DNA from: Rothia mucilaginosa
GTDB taxonomy: Bacteria; Actinomycetota; Actinomycetes; Actinomycetales; Micrococcaceae
DNA: 64,000 bases
Direction: 5' to 3'
Assembly (NCBI RefSeq): GCF_019334805.1
Contig: NZ_CP079822.1
Coordinates: 682,001-746,000 of the forward strand
Made by a program: the position numbers and the translations under genes
The notes under the pieces: model-generated
The model's database searches: none
Told to the model about the DNA's origin: nothing
Seen by the model: only the letters and a program-made list of their open reading frames with translations
Part shown: piece after piece, positions 23,117-32,564 of the stretch
How positions within the stretch are numbered: position 1 is the first letter of the stretch
Layout: each line of letters starts with the position of its first letter

Positions 23117-24415
23117 TTAGAACCCGAAGTAGGGGCGCACCTCGGCAAGTGCCTTCAGGAAAGCGTCCACATCTTCGGTGGTGTTGTAGATGTAGGTGGA
23201 TGCACGGGTCGAGGCGGTCACACCGGCGCAGCGGTGTAGCGGCTGGGCGCAGTGGTGGCCCACGCGCACAGCGATACCCTGGGTGTCGAGCAGCTGGCCC
23301 ACGTCGTGCGGGTGCACACCCTCAATGGCGAGGGCTACCAGGCCGGCACGCTTGGAGGGGTCGGCGGGGCCGAGCAGGCGCACGCCCTCAATCTTCTGAA
23401 CACCCTCAACCAGGCGAGCGCCCAGTTCGTGCTCCCATGCCTCAACGTTCTCCATGCCCAGGTGCTGCAGGTAACGCACGGCGGCGGCGAAGGCGACTGC
23501 CTGCGAGACGCGCTGGGTACCTGCCTCAAACTTGATGGGGGCGGGCATGTACTCGGCATCCTGCAGACCCACGCGGGTAATCATGGAGCCACCGGTCAGG
23601 AAGGGCGGCAGAGCTTCGAGCAGTTCAGCACGGCCGTAGAGAGCACCGATACCGGTGGGTGCCAGCATCTTGTGGCCGGAGAACGCCGCAAAGTCGACGT
23701 CCAGGGCGTGGAAGTCTACGGGCATGTGCGGTACGGACTGGCAGGCGTCCAGCACAACGAGCGCACCGTACTTGCGTGCCATGGCGACCATGCGGGGCAC
23801 ATCGGTAATCGCGCCGGTCACGTTCGAGACGTGGGTAAACGCCACGATGCGGGTCTTCTCGTTGATGATGCCCTCGGCAGCAGCGTAGTCGAGCTGACCG
23901 TCCTCGGTGGAGGGGATGTGGCGCAGGATCGCGCCGGTACGCTGAGCAAGGATCTGCCAGGGGATGAGGTTCGCGTGGTGCTCAATCTCGGTGGTGACGA
24001 TTTCATCGCCGGGACCCAGCGCAAAACGCTCGGCGGCGGGACCGCCGATACCCTGCGAGGCGTTACCAATGGAGTAGGCAATCAGGTTCAGCGCCTCGGT
24101 TGCGTTGGAGGTCCACACGAGCTCTTCATCAGTGGCGCCAACGAAGTTCGCAACGGTGATGCGCGCGTCCTCGAACAGGTCGGTTGCCTCAACCGCGAGG
24201 GTGTGTGCGCCACGGTGTACAGCAGAGTTAGCGTGCAGGTAGAAGTTACGTTCAGCGTCGAGCACCTGAAGCGGTTTCTGACTGGTCGCCCCCGAATCCA
24301 GGTAGACCAAGGGATGCCCGTTGACCTCAGTGTTGAGGATCGGGAAGTCCTGGCGAAGCTGGCGTACGATCTCGTCGCTCAGCGGGGTGTTGGCGGGGGT
24401 GGAGTATTCAGCCAC
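23117..24415 (-). CDS. sufS: Cysteine desulfurase SufS
   Basis: PLP-dependent enzyme of 432 residues that takes sulfur from L-cysteine for Fe-S cluster assembly. Start GTG 24415 lies after AGAAGAAGGTACCC. Visible marks are VYLDSGATSQKP near the N-terminus, the TSNATEALNL and EIEHHANLIPW motifs, the PLP lysine in FSGHKMLAPTGIG (about residue 239) and the catalytic cysteine in RVGHHCAQPLH (about residue 378), on the short loop typical of group II (SufS/CsdA) enzymes. It is followed by sufU, its usual partner in Gram-positive bacteria. A dyad lies directly in front of its ribosome binding site. Confidence 0.96.
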   Translation of the reverse strand: MAEYSTPANTPLSDEIVRQLRQDFPILNTEVNGHPLVYLDSGATSQKPLQVLDAERNFYLHANSAVHRGAHTLAVEATDLFEDARITVANFVGATDEELVWTSNATEALNLIAYSIGNASQGIGGPAAERFALGPGDEIVTTEIEHHANLIPWQILAQRTGAILRHIPSTEDGQLDYAAAEGIINEKTRIVAFTHVSNVTGAITDVPRMVAMARKYGALVVLDACQSVPHMPVDFHALDVDFAAFSGHKMLAPTGIGALYGRAELLEALPPFLTGGSMITRVGLQDAEYMPAPIKFEAGTQRVSQAVAFAAAVRYLQHLGMENVEAWEHELGARLVEGVQKIEGVRLLGPADPSKRAGLVALAIEGVHPHDVGQLLDTQGIAVRVGHHCAQPLHRCAGVTASTRASTYIYNTTEDVDAFLKALAEVRPYFGF

Positions 24416-24434
24416 GGGTACCTTCTTCTCTCGC

Positions 24435-24480
24435 TTATACGCTCCACGGGTCGGGTATTTTCCCGTCGTGGAGCGTATAA
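24435..24480 (-). promoter_or_regulatory. Dyad in the sufS leader
   Basis: TTATACGCTCCACG (24435-24448) pairs perfectly with CGTGGAGCGTATAA (24467-24480), with an inner CGGG/CCCG. On the minus strand it ends about 20 bases before the sufS start and is followed by an A/G-rich stretch that contains the ribosome binding site, not a T-run. An operator or an mRNA structure controlling sufS is plausible. Confidence 0.5.
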
Positions 24481-24619
24481 CGTCATTCTTTTCTAGCTTA
24501 TTCCCTCACCGGGCTCTTGCATAGTTAGGTAGAGCCTAGTTCACACATCGGCCCGCATCATGCATTACCCCAGTTCAGTGTTGACCCAGTTCAGTGTTTA
24601 CCCGGCACGGGTCATACGG

Positions 24620-25207
24620 CTAGGAACCTGCGCCGTGGTAGCGCTGCTGGGTTGCCAGCAGGCCTTCCTTTACGAGCATCATGGTTGCATCCGCTGCGTT
24701 TGAGATGAGGAAGGGCAGGTCCTTCGCTTCAGTGCTACTGAAGGGCTTGAGCACGAAGTCTGCGGTGTCCATGCGTCCGGGAGGACGACCGATGCCGGTG
24801 CGAACACGGTAGTAGTCCTTGGTGCCCAGCGCTTTGGTGATATCGCGCAGACCGTTATGGCCGCCCTCTCCCCCACCAATCTTGAGCTTAATGGTGTCGA
24901 AGGGGATATCCAGTTCATCGTGCACCGCGATGATACGGTCGGGGTTAATATCGTAGAACTGGGCTAGAGCCGATACCGGGCCGCCCGAGGTGTTCATATA
25001 GGTCAGGGGCTTGGCCAGCACTACCTTGGGTCCGCCTATACCCAAACGTCCTTCCAGCACCTGGGCGCGCGCGCGTCCGTGCTTCTTGAAGCCACCGCCT
25101 ACTTCACGCGCCAGTTCATCAACCACCATCTGGCCGATGTTATGGCGGGTTTTCTCGTACTCCGGGCCCGGGTTCCCCAGACCAACAATGAGCCACGCAT
25201 CAGACAT
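24620..25207 (-). CDS. pth: Peptidyl-tRNA hydrolase
   Basis: Protein of 195 residues, start ATG 25207. It has every hallmark of bacterial Pth: [20 protein letters not shown] at residues 6-25 (catalytic His in TRHNIG), PLTYMNTSG (about 67-75), [14 protein letters not shown] (about 95-108) and [12 protein letters not shown] (about 111-122). It releases peptides from peptidyl-tRNA that drops off the ribosome. It lies 147 bases after rplY on the same strand, as in most actinobacteria; the next backbone gene, mfd, is far away at position 1329. Confidence 0.97.
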   Translation of the reverse strand: MSDAWLIVGLGNPGPEYEKTRHNIGQMVVDELAREVGGGFKKHGRARAQVLEGRLGIGGPKVVLAKPLTYMNTSGGPVSALAQFYDINPDRIIAVHDELDIPFDTIKLKIGGGEGGHNGLRDITKALGTKDYYRVRTGIGRPPGRMDTADFVLKPFSSTEAKDLPFLISNAADATMMLVKEGLLATQQRYHGAGS

Positions 25208-25276
25208 ATCTTCGCCCTTTCCACGGCGCTGTAAAAGGTTTTTAGAAAATTCATGGACTACACCATTCTATGAGTA

Positions 25277-25316
25277 TGGCCCGCTACCACCTCAGAAGAG
25301 AGGTAGCGGCGGGCCA
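25277..25316 (-). terminator. Imperfect hairpin between rplY and pth
   Basis: GGCCCGC and CGCTACC arms around 25277-25316 form an imperfect stem-loop on the minus strand without a T-run. It may attenuate read-through from rplY into pth. Confidence 0.4.
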
Positions 25317-25353
25317 TCCACAAATCATTGTTGCGCTAGGCGCAGGGCGCGGT

Positions 25354-26013
25354 CTAGTGCTTTGAGTTATCTGAGTCGTGAGCTTCGCCAGCCTGATCTG
25401 ATTCCTCGGAAGCTTCAACGATGTCACCCTCGGGTGCGTTTTCGCCTTCTTCACCGGGCTCGGGAACGTCGAGTTCCTCGGGCTCAGAAACGTTAACGAT
25501 CAGCAGTTCAGCGTCTGCAACCAGGGTTACGCCTGAGGGCAGTTCAACGTCTGATGCCAGAACGTGAGCGCCAGCTTCGCGGCCTTCGATGCTCACGGTC
25601 AAAGCTTCGGGTGCCTTCAGTGCGTCAGCTTCAACCAGAAGAACGGTTTCTTCCTGGTTAGCAACGGCGCCAACAGCAGGCTCGCCTTCAACGTGTACAG
25701 GAACCTCAATCTCAACGCGCTCGCCGCGCTTAACGGTCAGCAGGTCGATGTGCTGCAGTTCAGGGCGGATTGCGTGACGCTGGATGTCCTTGATCATTGC
25801 GAGGTGTGATTCACCTTCGATGTCGAGGTCGAGGATAGCATTGGGGACGCGGGCAGCCAGGGTGGTTGCGTGGCCGGGGAGTACTACGTGCTTGGGCTCT
25901 TCGCCGTGGCCGTAGATGACGGCGGGGATGTCGCCTGCCATGCGGATGCGGCGCGCGTAGCCCTTGCCGAAGTCGCTACGTACGGTAGCTGAAATTTTGA
26001 TGGTATCTGACAT
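25354..26013 (-). CDS. rplY: Ribosomal protein L25/CTC family (bL25)
   Basis: Protein of 219 residues, start ATG 26013, with AAAGGGTGG upstream. The N-terminal L25 domain (about 1-95) has RSDFGKGYARRIRMAGDIPA and AVIYGHGEEPKHV, and the C-terminal TL5/CTC beta domain (about 96-185) has VPVHVEGEPAVGAVANQEE. An acidic tail of about 35 residues, rich in Glu, Asp and Ser, ends the protein. It binds 5S rRNA in the large subunit. The length and two-domain form match the CTC type of actinobacteria. In related genomes rplY follows prs; here the rml and polysaccharide II region lies between them. Confidence 0.95.
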   Translation of the reverse strand: MSDTIKISATVRSDFGKGYARRIRMAGDIPAVIYGHGEEPKHVVLPGHATTLAARVPNAILDLDIEGESHLAMIKDIQRHAIRPELQHIDLLTVKRGERVEIEVPVHVEGEPAVGAVANQEETVLLVEADALKAPEALTVSIEGREAGAHVLASDVELPSGVTLVADAELLIVNVSEPEELDVPEPGEEGENAPEGDIVEASEESDQAGEAHDSDNSKH

Positions 26014-26155
26014 GAGTTGTCCACCCTTTCTTGGTTAGAAGTTATGCGCCAAGTGGAATAGGGACTGGCGCCAGAAATCTCTTTCCAACCAGCCACCGTC
26101 AGTTACGGACCTACACGTTTCGTGTATTCCACCGCCTTGGCCAAGACAATATTGT

Positions 26156-26193
26156 ACAGGTTCCCGGCTCTTCTTCAAGGGCCGGGAACCTGT
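26156..26193 (-). terminator. Terminator after rmlCD
   Basis: ACAGGTTCCCGGC (26156-26168) pairs perfectly with GCCGGGAACCTGT (26181-26193). It is 65 bases past the rmlCD stop on the minus strand, with a modest AT-rich tract following. Confidence 0.7.
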
Positions 26194-26257
26194 GATATGG
26201 CGCTTTTCACGCCTTTTATGCTGTTGTCAGCAGATATAGAGCCAATTCCTTAGAGGA

Positions 26258-27681
26258 TTAGGAGCCCATTTCTGCCAAGTAGGCGGCAAGCGCCTCGCGG
26301 TGATCGCGCGGGGTGAAGCCTGCAGCAATCAGCTTGGACAGGTCCATTGCCGAGTTCGTCGGACGGTGAGCGAAGAGCTCAGCGTTGGCGAAGTATTCCT
26401 CGGTGGTGGTGTCGCTGACTCGTGCCGGGTCGTGGCCGGTGCCCTCGTACACCGCACGAGCGAACTGTGCCCAGTTGATGACTTCACCGGTGTTCGACAC
26501 GTTGTAGGTGCCGTATTCAGCGCCGGAGAAGAGCAGGTGCAGAGCAGCAGCTGCCAGGTCCTGGGTGAAGGTCGGGCGGCCCCACTGGTCGGCGACCACG
26601 GACGGGTCGATACCGCGCTCAGCCAGGGATGCCATGGTGCCAACGAAGTTCTTGCCGGCGCCAACAACCCAGCTGGTGCGCAGGGTGTAGTGCTTACGCC
26701 ATGCGGCAGCGGCAACCTCACCGGCAGCCTTGGACGCGCCGTAGACGCTCAGCGGTGCCAGGGGGTAATCCTCCGGGTATTCCTCGCCCAGGGGCAAGGA
26801 GCCGTCAAAGACGTAGTCGGTGGATACGTGAACCAGCGGCAGGTTAGCTTCTTCACAGATGGAGGCAAGAGCGCTCACGCCTAGGGCATTAGCTGCCCAG
26901 GCGTCGCAGCGACCCTCGGGGGTTTCAGCCTGATCCACTGCGGTGTACGCTGCAGCGTTGATGACCGCGCGGAAGGAACGCCAACGGAATGCGTCGCGCC
27001 ACTGCTCGGGCTTGCCCAGGTCGAGGCGGTCGCGATCCACAGCCAGGAAGGGTACGTTCTGCTCGGTGAGCTGGCGAACCAGCTCGGTGCCGAGCTGACC
27101 GCCCGCGCCAATGATCAGGATCGGGTCGGCTTCCAGGGGCTTGATCTCGTTCAGACGCGGGTGGTTACGGTCCTTCTCGGAGAGCTCTGCCTTCGCCAGG
27201 TCGATGGGCCAGTCGATTGCGACGGTCTCATCGGCAAGGTTCAGGAAGCTGTAGCCGGATACTGCGTCCGCCGACCAGTGGTCGTTCACCAGGTAGGTGT
27301 AGGCGGTGTTCTCTTCCAGGGTCTGGAAGGAGTTACCCACGCCGCGGGGCACGAAGATTGCGGTGTCCGGGCCCAGCTCCACAGTGACGACCTTGCCGAA
27401 GGACTCGCCCGCACGCAGGTCAACCCACGCACCAAAGATACGGCCGGTCGCAACAGAAACGTACTTATCCCACGGCTCGGCGTGGATACCGCGAGTGGTA
27501 CCTACCGAAGCGTTGAACGAGATGTTGTTCTGGACGGGGTTGAAGTCGGGCAGACCGGCGGCGAGCATCTTCTCGCGCTGCCAGTTTTCCTTGAACCAGC
27601 CGCGGTTATCGCCGTGAACCGGCAGGTCAATAATGAGCAGACCCGGAATCTCGGTTTCAGTAACCTTCAATTCCTTGGTCA

Positions 27682-27682
<1 letters not shown>
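26258..27682 (-). CDS. rmlCD: Bifunctional dTDP-4-dehydrorhamnose 3,5-epimerase / reductase (RmlC-RmlD fusion)
   Basis: Fusion protein of 474 residues. The N-terminal half (about 1-185) is RmlC: HGDNRGWFKENWQ, the catalytic His in TRGIHAEPWDKYV (about residue 67) and FVPRGVGNSFQ. The C-terminal half (about 190-474) is RmlD: the NAD(P)H-binding GAGGQLGTELVRQL, NAAAYTAVDQAE, HVSTDYVFDG and the catalytic YGASKAAGE. Together they catalyse the last two steps to dTDP-L-rhamnose. RmlCD fusions are known in actinobacteria. The start ATG overlaps the rmlB stop by one base (TAATG), so translation is coupled. The product can feed the glycosyltransferases of both clusters and ordinary wall glycans. Confidence 0.95.
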
Positions 27683-28698
<1,016 letters not shown>

Positions 28699-28754
28699 CT
28701 AAACAGTGATTTTTATGCCTCAACAAAGAGATAAACATGACACAATAAGAAGTT

Positions 28755-29615
28755 ATGAAGGGAATTATTCTTGCCGGCGGTACCGGAAGCCGTTTGCACC
28801 CTATCACTCAGGGCATTAGCAAGCAGCTCACTCCGGTCTATGACAAGCCGATGATTTACTACCCGCTGTCCACTCTCATGCTGGCGGGTATCCGCGATAT
28901 TTTGATTATTACCACTCCTGCCGACCAGGAGCAGTTCCAGCGACTGCTCGGTGACGGTTCCCGTTTCGGTATTAATCTCGAATACAAGGTGCAGCCTTCC
29001 CCGGACGGCCTGGCACAGGCATTTATTCTGGGTGCCGACTTTATTGGCAATGACCCTGTAGCGCTCGTGCTCGGTGACAATATCTTCTACGGTCCCGGCC
29101 TGGGTACTCAGCTTGCCACCTACGAGCAGAAGGACGGCGCAACCGTCTTCGCTTACCGGGTTGCTGATCCTCGCGCCTACGGCGTGGTGGAGTTCGACGA
29201 GAACTTCAACGCACTGTCCATCGAAGAGAAGCCCGAGAACCCCAAGAGCGACTACGCTATTCCGGGTCTGTACTTCTACGACTCCAAGGTTGTAGAGTAT
29301 GCACGTCAGATTAAGCCTTCTCCGCGCGGTGAGTTGGAAATCACTGACCTCAACCGCGTCTACCTGGAACAGGGTAAACTGAAGGTTGAGGTTCTGCCTC
29401 GCGGTACCGCGTGGCTCGATACCGGAACCTTTGATTCACTCGCTGATGCCACTAACTTCATCCGCACTGTTCAGAGCCGTCAGGGCCTGTCAGTTGGTTG
29501 CCCGGAGGAAATTGCGTGGCGTCACGGTTGGCTTTCCGACGAGCAGCTCCGCGAGATTGCTACCCCGCTTACCAAGAGTGGTTACGGTAGCTATCTGCTC
29601 GGCCTGCTCCGCTAA
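28755..29615 (+). CDS. rmlA: Glucose-1-phosphate thymidylyltransferase
   Basis: Protein of 286 residues, start ATG after AAGAAG. It has the nucleotidyltransferase signature [20 protein letters not shown] at residues 3-22, [17 protein letters not shown], the metal-binding LGDNIFYG and [13 protein letters not shown]. It makes dTDP-glucose from dTTP and glucose-1-phosphate, the first step of the rhamnose pathway, and is usually feedback-inhibited by dTDP-rhamnose. It is divergent from rmlB-rmlCD, so the pathway is complete in this window. The BY-kinase gene follows after 108 bases. Confidence 0.97.
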   Translation: MKGIILAGGTGSRLHPITQGISKQLTPVYDKPMIYYPLSTLMLAGIRDILIITTPADQEQFQRLLGDGSRFGINLEYKVQPSPDGLAQAFILGADFIGNDPVALVLGDNIFYGPGLGTQLATYEQKDGATVFAYRVADPRAYGVVEFDENFNALSIEEKPENPKSDYAIPGLYFYDSKVVEYARQIKPSPRGELEITDLNRVYLEQGKLKVEVLPRGTAWLDTGTFDSLADATNFIRTVQSRQGLSVGCPEEIAWRHGWLSDEQLREIATPLTKSGYGSYLLGLLR

Positions 29616-29710
29616 GCCTCACACCGCAACCCAGGGGATATACCGTATCCCTTCACCGCCCGCGGCAGCACTCCACGTCACGGGCACACACTAACTCAAA
29701 CTTTCTGGAG

Positions 29711-29716
29711 TATTCT
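29711..29716 (+). promoter_or_regulatory. -10 box of a possible leaderless BY-kinase promoter
   Basis: TATTCT (29711-29716) is seven bases before the ATG. A GGAG at 29707-29710 is 13 bases from the start, too far for a normal ribosome binding site. No clear -35 is seen. Confidence 0.45.
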
Positions 29717-29723
29717 CACTACT

Positions 29724-31208
29724 ATGACCATTTTGGAATTCTTCCGCACCACGAGGGCTAACCTCTGGTTGCTGATTATTGGCATCATCGTTGGTGCCGC
29801 GGCGGGCTTCGGCTATGCATCCCTGCAGCCGAAGGTGTACGCCGCCTCGTCCTCGGGCTACGTGACCGTGGGCGAGTCCGGTACGGTGGATGTTCTCTCT
29901 GGCTCCTCCGCGGCTAAGGAACGCGCACGTTCCTACGCAGCGATCGTCTCCTCTGAGGCTGTGGCACAGAAGATTAAGCAGAACAACCCTGAGCTCTCCC
30001 TGACTACCGGTCAGATTCGTGCAAGCCTCACCGCAACTGCAGGTGACAATGCTGCGCTGATTACCGTGAGTGCCCAGGCTTCTTCCCCGAAGAACGCACA
30101 GCTGCTCGCCAACAGCGCTCTGCAGGCTACCGCTGACTACATCAAGGAAATTGAGCAGAACCCCGGTAACGCTCAGGCCCTGGTTAACGGCGATAGCAAC
30201 GCTGCGGCAACCCCCCCTGCAAACAGCAATACCGTCCGCGTGATTCCGTTGAATAACGCAAGCGTCAACCCGCCGTTGGTTTCCCCGAACTACCAGCAGA
30301 ACACTCTGGTTGGTGCCGTTGTCGGCCTGGTCGTGGTGTACGCCGCCATCTTCCTGCGCCGCGCACTGGATCAGCGCATCCGCACCCGTGACGACGCCAC
30401 CAAGGCAACCGGCGCAAGCATCCTGGGTGTGCTGCCCGTCAGTGAGGACCTGAACGAAGAGAACATCGTGAACGGTGACACCGACGACCACATCGCTCAG
30501 GAATCGATTCGTCAGCTGCGTACCAACCTGCGCTTCGTGAATGTTGATACTCCCCCGCGCTCCTTCATCGTCACCTCCGCTGTGCCCGGTGAAGGTAAGT
30601 CGACCGTGTCGCTCTCGCTGGCTCGCTCCCTGGCCGACGCTGGTTCGCCCGTCATCCTCATTGACGCCGACCTCCGCCGCCCGACTGTGGCTAAGAAGCT
30701 GAAGCTCGACGCCAAGGTCGGTCTGACCCAGGTTCTGGCCGGTCAGGTGGAGATTGCAAACGCCGTGCACCAGCTGGGCGATTCGAACCTTTTCGTGCTT
30801 CCCGCGGGCCGCATCCCCCCGAACCCCTCTGAACTTCTGGGCTCGGATAAGATGCGCCAGCTCATCAAGGAACTCTCCGAAGAGTTCATCGTGGTGGTCG
30901 ACGTTCCGCCGCTGCTGCCCGTGACCGATGCATCACTGCTTTCCAACTCTGTGGACGGCGTGATTCTGGTCGGTTCGATTGGCCGTAGCCACCGCGAGCA
31001 GATGACCGAGGCTTCCAGCATCCTGAAGAAGGTCAACGCAAACCTCTTCGGTCTTGTTCTGAACCGTGCACCCCGTAAGGGCCTGGGTAACTCCTACTAC
31101 GGCTTCGGTTACGCAAGCACCTACGTGGGCTACGCAACCTACTACGGCTACGGTAAGGACGGCGATAAGAAGTCCTCGAAGTCGAAGTCCTCGGCCCCCA
31201 AGGCATAA
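29724..31208 (+). CDS. Bacterial tyrosine kinase of polysaccharide synthesis (Wzc/CpsCD-like fusion)
   Basis: Protein of 494 residues. TM1 is at about 14-34 (LWLLIIGIIVGAAAGFGYASL), an extracellular Wzz domain follows, and TM2 is at about 192-214. The cytoplasmic BY-kinase domain has Walker A in AVPGEGKSTVSLSLA (about 288-302), Walker A' in ILIDADLRRP and Walker B in VVVDVPPLLPVTD. The C-terminus has a tyrosine cluster (eight Tyr in about 21 residues around NSYYGFGYASTY) followed by a Lys/Ser tail. Autophosphorylation of this cluster normally governs chain length and export. This is the only kinase candidate in the window, while a Wzz-like protein without a kinase is encoded at 17774 and a phosphatase at 47626. 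Confidence 0.93.
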   Translation: MTILEFFRTTRANLWLLIIGIIVGAAAGFGYASLQPKVYAASSSGYVTVGESGTVDVLSGSSAAKERARSYAAIVSSEAVAQKIKQNNPELSLTTGQIRASLTATAGDNAALITVSAQASSPKNAQLLANSALQATADYIKEIEQNPGNAQALVNGDSNAAATPPANSNTVRVIPLNNASVNPPLVSPNYQQNTLVGAVVGLVVVYAAIFLRRALDQRIRTRDDATKATGASILGVLPVSEDLNEENIVNGDTDDHIAQESIRQLRTNLRFVNVDTPPRSFIVTSAVPGEGKSTVSLSLARSLADAGSPVILIDADLRRPTVAKKLKLDAKVGLTQVLAGQVEIANAVHQLGDSNLFVLPAGRIPPNPSELLGSDKMRQLIKELSEEFIVVVDVPPLLPVTDASLLSNSVDGVILVGSIGRSHREQMTEASSILKKVNANLFGLVLNRAPRKGLGNSYYGFGYASTYVGYATYYGYGKDGDKKSSKSKSSAPKA

Positions 31209-31239
31209 CCTTTCGAGCCTCTCCCCACGGGGAGCAACA

Positions 31240-31279
31240 TACGGCGGGAAGGGCAGTGTTTCTGTCCCTCCCGCCGTAT
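31240..31279 (+). terminator. Terminator after the BY-kinase gene
   Basis: ATACGGCGGGA...GGGCAG (31240-31257) pairs with CTGTCCCTCCCGCCGTAT (31262-31279) with small mismatches, followed by ACTTATTT. It lies between the kinase and nucleotidyltransferase genes, so they are probably separate units. Confidence 0.75.
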
Positions 31280-31316
31280 ACTTATTTGGTATAGACCGGT
31301 GCACCGAAAGGTTATT

Positions 31317-32174
31317 GTGACCACTCACTCCACCAATACCCCGGAGCCGCTCACCACTCCGCTCGCGGCACGGATTCGGCTTGCGCACGCCTACTTCCAG
31401 CACATAGCCGATAAGCATTCCATCGACGTTCTGCATATCAAGGGCTATGCGTTCTCGCAGGAAATTTACCGCAAGGGTAGGTACAGCTCCGACGCTGACC
31501 TGTTGGTCCGTCCATCGCAGGTGGACCGCTTTGTGCAGATTCTCCTGGCGGATGGCTGGCGTATCCAGGCCCACTTTGAGACGGGCTCCGTGTTCGAGCA
31601 CGCGATGACGCTCTACCACGCTTCATGGGGCCTGACCGATATTCATCGATTCTTCCCCGGCCTCGGCCGCCACGGTGACTACGAGAAGACCTTTGACCGT
31701 GTGTGGGCAGCCCACCGTACCCGATTCATCGCTCACCGGCCCTGTACGGTCCCCTCAGACCTGGATGCGCGCCTTATTGTGGTGCTACACCGTGCCCGCG
31801 CTGCGTCCCGTTACAGCGCGGATATCAACTATCTGGTGAACCGCATGTCCTACGCAGACTGGCAGCGGCTTAAGGAACGTGCCAACGAGCTCGATTCAAA
31901 CCTGGCCTACAGCGCGGCCATGGGCGGGCTTGAGCAGTACCGAGGCGATCGCGACTATCTGCTGTGGCTTTCCGTTTCGCAGGATGTCCCCCACTACGTT
32001 CAGTGGATTGGTCGGCTTCGGTCGGCAACCACCCTGCGCGATAAGCTACGCACCCTGAAGAATATCTTCTTCGTCAATAAGGACCACCTGGCCATGCAGC
32101 TTGGCCGTACCCCCACGCGTGCCGAGGTGCGTGCCAAGTTCTTTGAACGCTTCGGAATCAAGGTGACAAAATGA
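31317..32174 (+). CDS. Nucleotidyltransferase family protein (NTP_transf_5-like)
   Basis: Protein of 285 residues. GTG 31317 is chosen because GAAAGG lies five bases upstream; an in-frame GTG at 31299 has none. The N-terminal half shows an atypical nucleotidyltransferase core: LHIKGYAFSQEIYRKGRYSSDADLLVRPSQVD (about 44-75, split here: KGRYSSDADLL holds the catalytic aspartates), with LYHASWGLTDIHRFFPGLG after it. Such proteins occur beside PqqD-like proteins in some lasso-peptide and polysaccharide loci; their target is unknown. Its stop overlaps the start of the PqqD-like gene by four bases (ATGA), so the two act as a unit. No precursor-peptide, leader-peptidase or lasso-cyclase gene is near. 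Confidence 0.72.
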   Translation: MTTHSTNTPEPLTTPLAARIRLAHAYFQHIADKHSIDVLHIKGYAFSQEIYRKGRYSSDADLLVRPSQVDRFVQILLADGWRIQAHFETGSVFEHAMTLYHASWGLTDIHRFFPGLGRHGDYEKTFDRVWAAHRTRFIAHRPCTVPSDLDARLIVVLHRARAASRYSADINYLVNRMSYADWQRLKERANELDSNLAYSAAMGGLEQYRGDRDYLLWLSVSQDVPHYVQWIGRLRSATTLRDKLRTLKNIFFVNKDHLAMQLGRTPTRAEVRAKFFERFGIKVTK

Positions 32175-32479
32175 GCAATCCGGTAGATTCCCGTCAGACC
32201 GTCTACGGTATCCCCGAGAACATCGCGTACGTTCATTCTGAAGAGTTTGCTAAGTACTCCCCCACGGCAACTTATCTCGCGAATCTTGCCAACGGTGAGC
32301 TGTCTGTTCTTCAGGATTCAGCCTCCATTATTTGGAGTATTTTTGAAGACCCAATGTCTCTACAGGACGCTATCGACGTACTCTGCGAAATGTATGAACA
32401 GCCCATAGAGACCATGGGGCCGCAGATTGAGGGTTTTATTCCCGAGCTGCTCTCCAAGGGGCTCCTAGAAGCCCGCTAA
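32171..32479 (+). CDS. PqqD-like small protein (RRE-like fold)
   Basis: Protein of 102 residues, start ATG after AAGGTGACAAA. It follows the PqqD pattern: a short beta hairpin, then LANLANGELSVLQDSASIIWSIF (LN.TA..IW-like, about 38-60), SLQDAIDVLCEMYE and a C-terminal LLSKGLLE. PqqD domains bind leader peptides in RiPP pathways, yet stand-alone ones in polysaccharide loci have no known peptide partner. It is translationally coupled to the nucleotidyltransferase gene. A binding or adaptor role for that enzyme is the simplest guess (inference). Confidence 0.78.
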   Translation: MSNPVDSRQTVYGIPENIAYVHSEEFAKYSPTATYLANLANGELSVLQDSASIIWSIFEDPMSLQDAIDVLCEMYEQPIETMGPQIEGFIPELLSKGLLEAR

Positions 32480-32497
32480 GGCTCTCAGAAGACACAA

Positions 32498-32542
32498 AGA
32501 AGGCGGGGCGGTAGAAACTATAGTTCTACCGCCCCGCCTTCT
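32498..32542. terminator. Bidirectional terminator between PqqD-like and GT4 genes
   Basis: AGAAGGCGGGGCGGTAGAA (32498-32516) pairs perfectly with TTCTACCGCCCCGCCTTCT (32524-32542), loop seven bases, with TTC-rich tails on both sides. It ends both the plus-strand pair and the long minus-strand glycan operon. Confidence 0.9.
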
Positions 32543-32564
32543 TCTATGAGCCGTCTTAGCTCTT

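Noticed and set aside
31317-32479. Lasso peptide or other RiPP biosynthetic locus
   Set aside because: A PqqD-like protein and a nucleotidyltransferase are present, but no cyclase, leader peptidase, radical SAM enzyme or precursor peptide gene was found nearby.
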